In this document: piece by piece, positions 34,872 to 45,968 of the stretch
Numbering within the stretch: the first letter of the stretch is position 1
Layout: every line of letters begins with the position of its first letter
Origin: Symbiotaphrina buchneri
Lineage: Eukaryota; Ascomycota; Symbiotaphrinales; Symbiotaphrinaceae
DNA length: 64,000 nt
Reading direction: 5' to 3'
Assembly (NCBI GenBank): GCA_001599915.1
Contig: BCIG01000018.1
Coordinates: forward strand, 558,001 to 622,000
Translations under genes and position numbers: made by a program
Notes under the pieces: model-generated
The model's input: the letters and a program-made list of their open reading frames with translations, nothing else
What the model was told of the DNA's origin: nothing
Databases searched by the model: none

Positions 34872-35072
34872 TCAGGACAAGCCCTCTATGGGATTGCGGT
34901 GAGCATGCAACAGGGTGTCCACTTTCTTCAGTGCCTGAAAGTAGTTCTGGAGGGCATATAGCGCCTCTGCGGACTTGAGTACAACCGTGTGGTGGTTTGA
35001 GATATTTTTCAGTGTGGAGATGGCGTCGATCAAACCGGCTTTGGATTGGCCGATTGACGAAGAGATGTGCAT
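34872..35072 (-). pseudogene. fragment of a local paralogous family, copy B
   Basis: The minus-strand frame MHISSSIGQSKAGLIDAIST continues to EALYALQNYFQALKKVDTLL. It matches copy A at 33801-34034. An overlapping longer frame (34759-35349) has less protein-like composition. No full gene can be built. Confidence 0.4.
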
Positions 35073-35639
35073 CGCATGTTGAGAAGACGTGAACGTGTGT
35101 CATCGTCCAGGTCTGTCCTGGAAGTGATGGTGTATGTAATGCTATGAAGTAGAACGAGTCAGCCACTGTTCCTATGAGGTATATGGTAGGGCAAGGGAAG
35201 AGGGTGGCTATGGGAGGTCTGGACTCACAGGTCAATTGCCCTCTCAAAAACATGTCCCTGGTATAGGACACGACAAAGAAACGCGTGCAATTTTCTAAGA
35301 TTGCAATGTCAATCATGGGATGGTCACGATTCCATAGCCACTTCCGCATTGACGCGGTGATCCTGAGCTTCTGTCCTCCGTTGAGCCATTAGGCCCATCC
35401 ATTGATTATGTATAATGTGCTGTCAGAGGTTCCTTGCGGACTGGCGCCAAGTTCGATGTATGTCCCTTAGACCTGGATCTTGAGCTTGGAGAACTGTGGG
35501 AAGCATCTCTTGATGCATTCGCAATGCATTGAAAATATATTCCGAATGGCTCCTCCAGACTTGGGATGGACAGAAGAGTAGCGTAAGATCCTTTCTTTTT
35601 TAAAGAGTAAACGAATACGACATTCAGAGTATGTGCTTT
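35073..35639. other. gene-free stretch
   Basis: 567 bp with no gene that I recognise. It lies between the family fragment and the 2EXR-like copy. Confidence 0.35.
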
Positions 35640-35862
35640 TATGAGTATCCCACATAAGGACGCCTCCCTATACACCTGCTTCGAGACACGCAGGACGTTT
35701 TGCAGGACGTTTTGCCTGACCGTGGTGGTTGCTCTTGGAATGGATGACGCCCTTCTTTACTCCGATTTCGTCGAATATGGGTGCCGGAGACATGAGGACG
35801 AATTTGTAGATATTGGTGCGGAGCTTCGGAGGCAAGACCGCAAATCCATGGGATGTCTGCAA
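35640..35862 (-). pseudogene. 2EXR-like protein remnant, partner of the copy at 21140
   Basis: The minus-strand frame reads AVLPPKLRTNIYKFVLMSPA, then PIFDEIGVKKGVIHSKSN. This is a closer fit to the 2EXR motif (LPPxLR) than its inverted partner at 21140-21345. A short internal duplication (GCAGGACGTTTT twice, 35690-35715) makes AKRPAKRPA. The rest of the gene is not traceable. Confidence 0.5.
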
Positions 35863-37360
35863 CTGTTCGAACTTGATCTCTGAGATGCTTCGGTGGACCC
35901 CGAGAAGAAGCTCCGGATCTGTTCGAATTTGATCTTTGAGAAGTGCTTCTCATCACATTTCTGTTGTTTGCAGGTCGGCGTGTCTCCTGAGGTGATCGGC
36001 GGCTACCTAGACTCCTTTCCTCCAGGTCCCTTGTCAATCTGCGGCAAAACACCGCTCTGCGGAATAGCTACTAAGGCGTCTGAGCCACGCCTCGGATAAT
36101 GACTGGCATAGCTGAGGTCCCATCGAGGAGCTCCTCAGTTGCCCCACGGGAACATGTAGGCGGTCATATTTCATGTGCAATGTACTGGACCAGCCATGTG
36201 GACGGCATACAAATGACACTGGTCTGCGTGCACAGCTTCCGTCTCCCGGTCTTCACGTCGGCGGAAATGTCGATAACGGTCAACACAAAATTCCACTCGA
36301 CTGAGTCATCGCCCACAGGCTGCTAGAGCTTGTTTGGAAGGTGCTTGGATGGAATCTGCTCCAAGCCGTTGAATTCGACCAACGGCCCGCACGATCACCT
36401 TCATGCTAAGCGGCACCTCTAGCTGGATCATCAGTCTGCAGTTGGACTGGAGATTGAGTGGAATGGACCCTACAGCGGATGATGTCGCCAACACAGTAGC
36501 TCTGGTATCGGGATAGTTGAATTCGTGGATAACGGCATTTCGTTGCGCTTGTTGATGCTGTGCCCGTAGCGACAGCACCGGGACGCCTACCGCAAGCAGG
36601 AACATCTCAACGGCGAGACCGCCTCAGAACCCTTAGACGGCTTCAGGTATATCTGAGTGCTCAAGACTGTGAAATAGAAAGACTGGCTCAAGTGTACAGT
36701 GGCTGGTAACATTCGGTCTGACAAGTCGATGGAGTATGCAGAAAACTTGAAGCACTCGACAAGATTGTAGCCGGGACGACGTGTTCGCCATAAATTGAGT
36801 GGCAGAATACGATCTCGATAGGCGGGTGCGACGTCTTGATCTTGACTGACATGTCAAAAAGGCCACGACCACCTGTAATTGTTATGAGCACGTCACTTGC
36901 GCGTGTTGGCTGCCCTGATGTGTTTGATCCCAGGAAGTCAAGAAAAAAATTAAAGGTCGTATGTGCTAGCCAGCGATTGAATCGCATACTGATACCACTT
37001 TCGGTTCCACTGTCAGTAGACGTGGGCTATGATGGAGCGGAAACAGGTTATATGGCTGGTGCGACCGAGGTATTGAGCCGAAGCGCATCTGCGCTGATCG
37101 TGAGTCTCTCCAGCAACCCGAGTGTATATCCAAGAGCGATACGGGTGGGAAATATATTGCAGTCCGCAACCACGGGGTGGTTCAAAGTCTCCATTGTGCC
37201 AGGCAGTTCGCACAGCGTCATGTCCAGGATCAGATCTGTCCGAAGAACTGGTCCTTTATTTATATAGTCTGCAGTTTGACGCAGCCCGCGCGGTAGAGCA
37301 CAATGCAGATTGATGGAGGGATGTTTGTGGAATTATGAGCTGTGAGGGTAAATACAAAGA
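35863..37360. other. gene-poor stretch with protein-like minus-strand frames
   Basis: About 1.5 kb. Minus-strand frames at 36306-36605 (HEFNYPDTRATVLATSSAVG, LQSNCRLMIQLEVPLSMKVI) and 36688-36987 (RASDVLITITGGRGLFDMSV) look like former exons of one or two proteins. I could not join them with convincing splice sites and do not recognise them. Confidence 0.3.
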
Positions 37361-38412
37361 TTAGCCAATGGCTTTGCGCAAGACAAGAACGATGGAGGAA
37401 GAGGACTGGCGGTGGCGATGCAGAACGACGGTGTCCAGAGGGCTGTTGTCGTCGGAAATGGACGACAAGCGGCAGTGGACCCCCAGGAATCGGCCTTGGT
37501 ATCGCATCTCGGTGAAGCCCTCTGGCTTGGAAAGATAAAACTCGTTTATCTTGTCATATACCCACAGTGCATCTCCGTGCACTTCCTTGTTGGCAAGATA
37601 TATCGGGTCTTGTGGGCTAAAGGTCCTTGTTTGTGACACATCTATGGGACTGGACCTGACCACCAAGTAACCCAGGATCAACACGATGAGCACGCCGTTG
37701 TGCGCTTCCTTGTTCAAGAGAAACGCAGTAGCCTATCGGCTGGCAGGTGCCGTGCCAGAGACACCGACGGGACGAATAGTACGTCAGAAGTAACGTAAGA
37801 CTGTTAGCCTACCACGGTAGACTGCATCTGTATTGCAAATCATGGCCTGACGACCAAATACCCGAGGATTTTGTGTTGGGCATTGCCGAGAATTCCAGAC
37901 ACCGGAACGGTCCAGTTCCCGGTCGTTGTCCTCCTATAGAAGCGACGATTGTCAGTTGGAAAACGGCTGAAGAGATCAAAGGAGGAAACTGTTACCGTTG
38001 ATTTCTTGTGATACGCTCTATCTGCTATGAAGACCTTCAAGAACATAATGTCCCGAAGATCGGAGAAGCTGTAGAAACAGTTCAGTGAGTATCCCTGCGC
38101 TGCCAGAGGTCACGCAAGCCTTCCACTATGCCTCTAAGAATATCCTAGATATGCTGAGCTGAGCGCTTGGCAGCGACGCGTCCGTTAGGATGGTCAACTG
38201 AGTTTCTTCCAATGTGTCAAACACAATCTGCTGGCAGCAGTATCTGTATCTCCAAGCCTCATCCATCCCGCCGGTCGACACTGGGGTTGCGAACGTGCAG
38301 ACGAACCGCGGTTGTTCCGCGCCTATGCTGAGCAGCGGAGCAATGAGACCCTCTTCTCGCACTTTTTATGCACAAGGAATATGGGGTCTTGTGGGCTGAA
38401 AGTCAATGTAAT
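37361..38412 (-). pseudogene. array of decayed paralogous fragments
   Basis: The minus-strand phrase ILGYLVVR occurs twice (near 37665 and 37855). A second phrase, FSPQDPIYLANKE, at about 37600 has a near copy (FSPQDPIFLVHK) at about 38380. The DNA block GGGTCTTGTGGGCT is shared at 37604 and 38382. The parts appear in repeated order, so this looks like two or more worn tandem copies of one gene. Family unknown. Confidence 0.4.
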
Positions 38413-40281
38413 GAAGACCGTCAGGGCAGCGTGGAAGGCATATTTGGAACGTAGTGCAAGGAAGGAGCCAAAGTCCTCATGAGCGTGCTTGGCCTCCGTC
38501 TCTGTCCTTGACTATTAGCTACGCATAGCTCAGATTGAATGGGAAGACGAACCTCTTGCAGAGCTGCTGGCTCTACATGTATCGTGTGAGCGCGGAATGT
38601 GCCATTATATAGGATCCTAGACATCTAACGCCACGGGAAGCAGAACATATAGCCCACCAACATGTACTTGGGCAGCTCTTGCCCCGTGTTGTGCCGGCCT
38701 TCGTATCGCGTCACGGTGACGCCAGAGCGGCAGGATTCTGAACTTCGGATAGCCAAACACACGTAAGATGGTCTCTGAAACATGGAAACAGAGTCGTGAC
38801 CAGGTGAAGATCTGCCTGGAGGATCCTTTGTACCTGGTGGTCCCGTACGGAGACACGATTGCCGGTTTGTTGTCCTCAGAATATAGGTAATTCATAAAGG
38901 GTAACAGGAAATCATGCAAGAAGATGGCGGATCGCTCATCAGGCGATTGTCAATGAAGGCCATCATCGACTGCAAGGACGAGATGCAGTGAGCGGTTCCT
39001 CTCGGCCATTCCCAGGCCGGGTTGAGAAACAGCAAATGAGAGCAGTAGTGGATGTCTTTTAACTAACCAAAAGACGTAGGAACGGTAGGGTAAGGCATGG
39101 AGAAAGAAGGATACCGAGGGATGGTGAGAAGGAAAGGACAAAAGAGGAAGAAGGGATCGGGAGTAGCGGGGGGCGAGGCCAACAGAAAGCTGGGGACACA
39201 GAGCAGCAGACCAGCTCCCAGGTTTCGGGCCAAATGGCCATTTTTTATAGCCCAGAGATCCTAGTTTTACTGCATGTTTGCTACTGGTACTATGAGTCAT
39301 TTTTGTTTGCTATATTGCTGCATTCCTCGCCGCATGATCCGGCGTGATTGCATCACGGACAGGCAAACAGGTCTACCCCGCTCCGCTTTCACCCGCCCGA
39401 GCCGCTGTAAATGCATGTGGGGCTAGGTAAAATCATGCAGTAACCTGTAGACGTTGAAGCAACGGTAGCTGGACGTTCTGTTGATTGGGAGGAATGCCTT
39501 CAGGCACTGGAAGGAGGGATGAGCATCCACATGGTCTGCCAGGGAGGCTTTGGCATAGTACCTTGTCCACCATCACCTGGGCGGCAGGCTCCTAGACGAA
39601 TCCAGAAGTCTTAACCGTCTGAGCAGTCTCTAGCAGATGTCACAAAGTAATCCTTTCTATTGCGATTGAGGGCCAAGCAATAAAAAGATACCTTTATGTA
39701 AGTCCATGAGTAAAGCAGGACTGCATGTCACAAACCCAATTAGGCATTGTGTATACGCACGGACCACAGAGTATACGCACGGATCTCTTTCTGGTCCCCA
39801 CTGCTGGGAAGGGCGAGCGTGCTTCACGACAACAATTCACGCTGGGGTACACCTACCGTACCTTACCTTGCCTTACTTAAGAGCCCTCCTGCTCTTCTCA
39901 CCTTGCTTCTCTCACCTCATCTTTCCTCCATCCCCCACCTCACGGGCTGGTCCCTACTACCTCACCATCGACACAGGTCCTTGTATAGCTATATAGGCCT
40001 CTTTTCACCACCGCTACAAGTCCCTGTATAGTTATATAGATCTTTTCATATACCTATACAGTCGAGGTGAGCACTTCACGGATCCAGAATCTGCCACGTG
40101 AGAGACTGACAGCTTGAGTTGCAGTCAAAGTCAGTCTGTATATATATACGTATATATATACATACATTAAGCCTTGGCTGGTCCAGGTGAGTTTTTCTAC
40201 TACTGAAAGCTGGCAATCAGATAATGACGCCTCATCTGGTCGGCAGGCTCTATATCTGTGAAAAACATGTTGGTAGGAAGA
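38413..40281. other. gene-poor stretch with a few short repeats
   Basis: About 1.9 kb. One GGTACC/CCTTACC-type motif cluster, the only clear one outside the left gene block, lies at 39857-39880. Two direct copies of a 42-bp unit containing TGTATAGNTATATAG lie at 39975-40050. An alternating TA tract lies at 40138-40165. No gene is supported. Confidence 0.4.
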
Positions 40282-40334
40282 GCACCAACCTCCCCAGGCT
40301 GTGGCCGACAGACTCGGGTAGGGGAGGTTGGTGC
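40282..40334. repeat. perfect 14-bp inverted repeat with 25-base loop
   Basis: Arms 40282-40295 and 40321-40334 (GCACCAACCTCCCC and its exact reverse complement). It sits about 50 bp upstream of a TATA box and 285 bp upstream of the first mini-ORF, so it could be a promoter element or an RNA hairpin. Confidence 0.85.
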
Positions 40335-40382
40335 CTACATACGGATTATTGCGTATATCAACGCCGCTGGCGGCATTATAAG

Positions 40383-40510
40383 TGGTATATAAAAGCAAGA
40401 GGTAAGTCCTATTCCTGCACTATTCTTCCGCTCCCCAAACCTCCAGCCACGTAATGCTCCTCAACTACATACACCGGCTCCTCCTCCTCCTCCTCCAACG
40501 ACAAAACAAC
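40383..40510 (+). promoter_or_regulatory. TATA box and CT-rich leader of the mini-ORF array
   Basis: GTATATAAAAG at 40385-40395 is a strong TATA match and is followed by a pyrimidine-rich tract (40405-40500, with CTCCTCCTCCTCC). This layout is typical of a fungal RNA polymerase II promoter. The nearest plus-strand ATG that opens the array is at 40619. The use of this promoter is inferred. Confidence 0.45.
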
Positions 40511-40618
40511 TAACCACTCCATTCTCCTTCCCAGAATATATCAAAGAAGAAAAGTCTGCACATGCCTTCCTCTGCGCACTATAGCTGCTGACTTTCGCCA
40601 GGCCGACTGAAGCTTCTG

Positions 40619-40846
40619 ATGGCGATGCTGCGACTCCGAAAAGTTTCAATCGAGCAACTCGAGGGTGCCACGAATGAGGTGCTAGGCAACAGTCCTGGTC
40701 TCTGCGCTGGCGCGGGTAAGCTTGTCTTCTACGCTGTTATATTCACACATAAACAGAGCTAACTAGCACAAGGATCAGAAGATCCTACTACGGTCCTTCT
40801 TCGGTCGTTGCTGACCGTTGACAATCCTGTCCTGGGTCTCAAATGA
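40619..40846 (+). CDS. candidate mini-ORF 1 of a tandem array
   Basis: Model: exons 40619-40715 and 40773-40846 around a 57-bp GTAAG...AAG intron with a GCTAAC branch-like site, giving 56 residues. It starts MAMLRLRKVSIEQLEG, passes through NSPGLCAGAG and ends VDNPVLGLK. The stop TGA overlaps the ATG of mini-ORF 2 as ATGA. Its first exon extends upstream of the repeat, so this may be the original copy or the end of a longer gene. No known family. The model is based on splice signals, not on homology. Confidence 0.3.
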
Positions 40847-41135
40847 ACAGTCCTGGTCTCTGCGCTGGCGCGGGTAAGCCTGTCTTCTACGCTGTTATAT
40901 TCACACATAAACAGAGCTAACTAGCACAAGGATCAGAAGATCCTACTACGGTCCTTCTTCGGTCGTTGCTGACCGTTGACAATCCTGTCCTGGGTCTCAA
41001 ATGAACAGTCCTGGTCTCTGCGCTGGCGCGGGTAAGCCTGTCTTCTACGCTGTTATCTTCACGCATAAACAAAGCTAACCAGCAGTAGGGCCAGAAGATC
41101 TTACTTCAGTCAATCCTCGGTCGTTGTTGGCCGTT
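40688..41135 (+). repeat. three tandem copies of a 158-bp unit
   Basis: Units start at 40688, 40846 and 41004, with an exact 158-bp period. Units 1 and 2 are almost identical (one difference noticed, AAGCTTG against AAGCCTG). Unit 3 is clearly diverged in its second half and fades at about 41135. Each unit contains the end of one mini-ORF, the start of the next and a 57-bp candidate intron. Confidence 0.9.
40843..41004 (+). CDS. candidate mini-ORF 2 of a tandem array
   Basis: Model: exons 40843-40873 and 40931-41004, intron 57 bp, 34 residues (MNSPGLCAGAG, then SEDPTTVLLRSLLTVDNPVL and GLK). The start overlaps the stop of mini-ORF 1, and its own stop overlaps the start of mini-ORF 3. Almost identical in DNA to unit 1, so the duplication is recent. 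Confidence 0.25.
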
Positions 41136-41156
41136 GTTACACTGCTTCGCAGTTAA
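41001..41156 (+). CDS. candidate mini-ORF 3 of a tandem array
   Basis: Model: exons 41001-41031 and 41089-41156, intron again 57 bp, 32 residues (MNSPGLCAGAG, then PEDLTSVNPRSLLAVVTLLR and S). Although the DNA has diverged, the intron length, donor, branch-like GCTAAC and open frame are kept. Most changes in the second exon alter the amino acid, so selection on the peptide is not shown. Confidence 0.25.
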
Positions 41157-43503
41157 GGCAAATGGAGCCTGCACTGGTGGCAGGGACCGCGGCTGGAGAG
41201 TGCCGCTCAAAGCAGTTCCGAAAGTCTCTTCTGGTGTGGACCCAAGAGCTGCGTTTCGGGCTCGGCGGTGTTAGGGTGAAGGGCTCAGTTACTAGGGCTG
41301 TCGCGTATTCTGCAGGCACAGGGATGCTCCCTCTGTGATCAGAGAGTTAGTGATAGGAAATCCATGCAGATCATAAACCATCTGTAAAGAGCCCGTCGAC
41401 TAGGGACACGAGCGTGGCACAGAAGGCTTAAGCGGCGGGGAAGGATGGCTCTTCAATGGTGGAAATGGGGTTATAGTATTATTATAATACGATTGGAGTT
41501 ACAACATTGTGACAAACCGACAGCTGCTTCCTTCTTGCCCTTGCTTGTAAAAGTGTATTGGCCGGTCTGCTAAGATAAATCACGCTTTCAGCATCTCCCG
41601 AAACATGGGAACTTCTTCTAAACGTCTCTCTTTTACCATTGGGTAGTTCGCGAAAACCCGCTTTCGGTCGCCGATCTGCTGCAGACACTCCCCGCTGCTT
41701 ATGGGGGTCGTTCGGGTGGGTAACGGTGTCGACAGTGCCGTTGCCGCCCACTTAGAGGGCCTGTTGTCATCAACTATCTCGGCTGGGCGTTTGTATGGTG
41801 CCGGCGTGGTTGGGTTAATACCCAGGATGGTGGCGGCTCTGGGAGGTGGTTGTGACGTGGCGGGAGTGGGAGGTTACACTTGCATAGATGCCTCGACTTC
41901 CCACCCTGAAGCCTCCACCTGCATGTTCCCAAGTAAGTTCTCCAAATCTGCAACAAGCCTTTTCCTAAAGAAGCAGCTCCGCTCCAGTAATGGTCCACGC
42001 TGTTGCGCATTGCTTCCTTCGTCTCCCATGTTACAGAAGGCCGGTGTGACGCTTCTGAAGGCTCATCCGTTCTTCAATCTCATAGATACTGTTCCTCTCC
42101 CTGCTCAAGGCAAATAACCCATTTCATATTCTCCAGGAGTTGCATCCCATTCCTGCATCCCACTCCTTTCGGTGTCAGACCCTTCCGTGTTGCGAATCGC
42201 GGCGATTTCATCGATTCGCACTTAGCTGCTGGGTAATGCTTGATGCCGCACTGCAGGCGGAAAAGTGCCATTGTGTACAGGGCAAGCAACCCTGCACCAT
42301 CGACTGTCAGACGAGAAGAACTCTGCTGATCAAATCGGTCGCTTCCAAAGGTACAGGTTTCCTGTAGTTGAAGAAGCGAGCGACGCAGCAATCGTCCACA
42401 AGTTGACGTAAAATGAGAGACGGCAGGGCGCACAGTCTTCGACAAGAGCCAGGTTTCTGGCCTTTGCGCAATTGTTGCACAGCAAGCCCTTGGTGAAATC
42501 GTTTAGACTCCCAGGATTCCGAAAGACGGGCAGCAATGCCTTGATTTTCTTTCTGAGACGAACAATGATGCTCATTGCGTGCTTTTGCGGTAGTACGCTG
42601 ATTCTTTCTGTTGATGGCACCTTGGTGCGTTGAAGACTAGACCTTCAACAGCATTGGTGAGCTCACTCGAGTAGACCATCTATCTGCTTCGACGAAGGGT
42701 AATTCCGGTTTTCGGCTTCACTATAATGCTTAACTGCTATGCATGTGTCAGCAGCGATATCTGCTTCTTCGTCCGTCCTATATTCTGGGCGCCTCCACCA
42801 GGGCTTTTTCGGCCGGTTATTCTTCTTCGACCACTCTGACGTCTTTGGCCGTTCTAGCTCTTTGAATGGAACCGATGATGCCACGGACGCTCGTAGAACA
42901 TCTTACAAAGAGGGGCAGCATGGAAAACCGACCAAACTGAGTAGTGTAGGCACCCGTTCAGAAGAAGACAAGACAGCCAGGAAACATGGGTTGATGTAGC
43001 CACTGGAATCATGGATACAGGCCCAGCAGATTGCAACAAGGAGCGTCGTGATGTTCGTCGCCGAGATGACTTCAAACGCCATCGTGAAGGCATTTCTGTG
43101 GACTCGAGAGAAGACCGGAGACAGATACGAGGATACGATCATCCTGGCCAAGCTCCTCCCTCCGTGAAAATCCGCGATGAAAAGCTATCAGTTGCAGACG
43201 CGGTTAAAATCGACAACGGACATATACTCCACAGGCAGCACCCCCGGGTTCCTTGTGGAGCATGTTGAATAGCATCTCCCAGGTTGCACGCAGAAGCCTT
43301 GTGCGGCATCTCCGACGGTGATGAAGGTGGTATTCCCTTGTTCCTTGATGATCTGTACGTGTACTACCCAGATGCTCTCAGGGACGTTGTCTGAGCAGGA
43401 TTCGAGTTGCTCGAGAGGCGGTGCAGAAGATTTCCGGACACATCATACAGATCGAAGAAGAAGGTAAAGCCGAGATCCCATGTTCTCAATAATAGCGTAC
43501 GCC
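41157..43503. other. gene-poor stretch
   Basis: About 2.3 kb. Protein-like minus-strand frames occur at 41482-41751 (KAGFRELPNGKRETFRRSSH), 42330-42620 and 42663-42884 (RPKKPWWRRPEYRTDEEADI), and one hydrophobic frame at 42903-43151. I could not link them into a gene or name them. Confidence 0.3.
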
Positions 43504-43965
43504 CTATGGCCATTCCTCCACCCATGCCCGACATTGGTCGCTGAATCTCTCCGCCGCCGTGTCTCGGGCAAAGCAATACTGGGTCACGCAGTTGCCGCTC
43601 AATCTCATGGGTTCGAGCGACGAACACTGACCGCCTCGGTTTCTCAGCCTTTCCACCTGCGCTGTTGATGTGGCTAGTATGGGCCCAACAAGGATGCTGG
43701 CCCGCTGGAATTCCCTTAAATGTTGAGGTGTCTGCCCTCCTCCAACTCTGCACACTCGGACCCAGTGAGTCTGGCCCATGCAACGGGAAAACCCAATTAT
43801 CTGAACTCTGAGAGGAGCTCTGGGTGCAGGATCCCAAAGGAGTGAGTCCAGCATGCCTTCTGGGATAAGCTGCTGTGCGCCAAACATCCTGTTGGTTGCA
43901 GAAGAGCAGGTACAGTCGGAGGGCCTTCGGGTGAAAATGATAGGAACCCCGAAAGGCCATGTCAC
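43504..43965 (-). pseudogene. fragment related to the helicase C-terminal region at 52.7 kb
   Basis: The minus-strand frame contains RVCRVGGGQTPQHLREFQRA. This matches WWCRVGEGQTPQHLRQLQRA at 52.9 kb, where it lies beside SNF2-helicase motifs. The DNA of the two places agrees over about 70 bp (43699-43770 against 52891-52960), in the same orientation. No helicase motif itself survives here. Confidence 0.4.
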
Positions 43966-45258
43966 ATCTCTCAGGGGACGAAGGCCAACAGACTGGTCGG
44001 CATAGCGTGAAGAACCTTGTATGAAGACAGGAGATGTACAAAACGAGGATCGAAGTAAGACTCGATGTTCCGGATTTGATCCTCTTATTCGTCTTCTCTA
44101 CTGCCAGTTCCCAGTTAAAGCCCCCATGCTTTGGGTTAGGTAAATCCCCGTTACATCTCTCGCATAGCTTTCGCCAATTCCTTCAGATTGCAACAAGAAG
44201 TCGCGTATGCCGATGACTACGATAGCTGCATATGTCATCGTAATGGCATGCCCGGTTGTGCGAAGAGAAGACCAAAGACGGATGATGAGCAAACTTCCAT
44301 CATGGCCACCATCGCTAAGAACGAGCGTTACGAGCCCGCCAGTTGAGTAGGAAGCGGGAATAACCCCCTTCATCATCAGAAGCCTTTTCATCACGAACAG
44401 CGAGTTGACGAAGAGATCTGAGCGGCCCGGATGCAATATGGCATGAAGTACTCATACCGCAGCTGTGAGCTTCTGGGCCTTTGCTGAGTACCTAGTTAGC
44501 TTGCTATTAGCAAGTTCTTCTCTGCTGCCAGTCCATAGTAATTGATAATTGCTGCAGGGTCGCTGAATCCAGTTTCGCGGGCAAGGGAGACGTGCTGCGA
44601 CGGCTCCATCACCCAAGTCAGGGTACCGATTATAGCATCAATCTGCGTTGCACATTATAATCACCATTCTCATGTGTTGCAGTTTGCACGTCTTAAGCAG
44701 TTCGAATGCTTGGTACTTTGCTTATCTGAAGATGATGTCCCTGCTCGTTCCAATGGACTGCCCAGTAACAACCGGGATAAAGCCGCCGATTCGGAAATAT
44801 GAATGGCAGATTTTCGACATGAAGGCTTCTCCAAGGGCGACCAGGTGTTATGGGTAATCTATGCTATAAATGACGTTCCACAACGAAAGCACATGTCATT
44901 GCTTTGCCAGCGCCTCTGGCAGCATAGGGCCATAACTTCCACTTTTTAGAAGTGACTCCAAGAGCTGGGTCCGAGGTGGACCTTTTTGTAATCGAATTAG
45001 TTTCCCTGGAAGACATTTATGGTCTAAAGCCTTTGTGTCTTCCTCATATGAGACCTCGCGACCCAACTGTGTTGAAATGGTGAACTCACGTTCACCCCAA
45101 ACGCTTCTGGTCGAAAGTGCCTCGGCACCACTAAAGACCAGGATAGCGACGAAAGCCAGCAGCAGAGGCTCGCAAAAAGCTCAGCGGCAGGCACCAAGGG
45201 GTAAAGTGGTACGCAGTCGAAGGGACAAGCTCGGTCGTGATGTTCATCTGCATGATGG
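43966..45258. other. gene-poor stretch
   Basis: About 1.3 kb. A hydrophobic minus-strand frame at 44098-44436 (IPASYSTGGLVTLVLSDGG, TYAAIVVIGIRDFLLQ) may be a membrane-protein exon, but no partners were found. Confidence 0.3.
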
Positions 45259-45771
45259 TCACCAATCTTTTGCAGAGGCGCTGAAGCGCCCTGCGTCACT
45301 AATAGAAAATTTCGGAGCGCTGTCCAGCAAGCTCATGATCAGCGTCTTCGCCGGTCCAAAGATAATCAGGTGTCTGAAATCGGGTGTAAAATATAGCGAA
45401 ATCCAAGTCGCTTGGCACCATGGGATACTCCATGTTTTCTTTCCCATGTTCGAAACCCAGGTTTGTCACATACAATCGACACCAGCAGTAGAGAGGTTGT
45501 AGTCTGCTCGAAACTTCTCGCTGGGTAGATCCAGGGCCATGAAGACCCAGGGGAAACCGTCGAAGGCGGAAGGATCTGTTATGAGATATAGCATCTTGAT
45601 GATGATGTTGATCATCGTTGGGTGAGTAGGAAGGTATGTTATGGAGATTTGTAGATCTGCAGATGAGTCTCGCCAGGTCCGACGACGGCGTGCAGCAAGG
45701 ATGCCCTCGCCGGTGTTGTTCGATGTAGTGGAGAAGGCAGTTCCAGGCAGGGAAGGTAAATTGCTGTCCAT
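45259..45771 (-). CDS. hypothetical protein
   Basis: A two-exon model fits well: 45771-45474 and 45410-45259, with a 63-bp intron that has a strong GTATGT donor, giving 149 residues. It starts MDSNLPSLPGTAFSTTSNNT and includes a polar stretch (ARRRRTWRDSSADLQISITY). Hydrophobic segments follow (MINIIIKMLYLITDP, FRHLIIFGPAKTLIMSLL). No family recognised. The start is set by the first ATG after the CT-rich region. Because it stands among broken genes, it may be part of a larger dead gene. Confidence 0.35.
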
Positions 45772-45968
45772 AATGATCTTCTTGCTCGCATATGCGACCT
45801 CTGGAGGCCCGGCGGCAATTGCTGCGGCAGGGGATGATATTGAATCGATCTCTCGGCGGTGACTGTGGCAGCGTGATAGTCATCTAGTGATTTTGGCGGC
45901 TGTGAGAATGTGGCGACAACACAGGCGGCGATAAAGGGACTGGTTTGTTCGGCGACGCGGACACAGAA

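Noticed and set aside
40138-40165. alternating TA tract as a promoter
   Set aside because: It is simple-sequence DNA; the separate TATAAAA at 40386 is a better promoter candidate.
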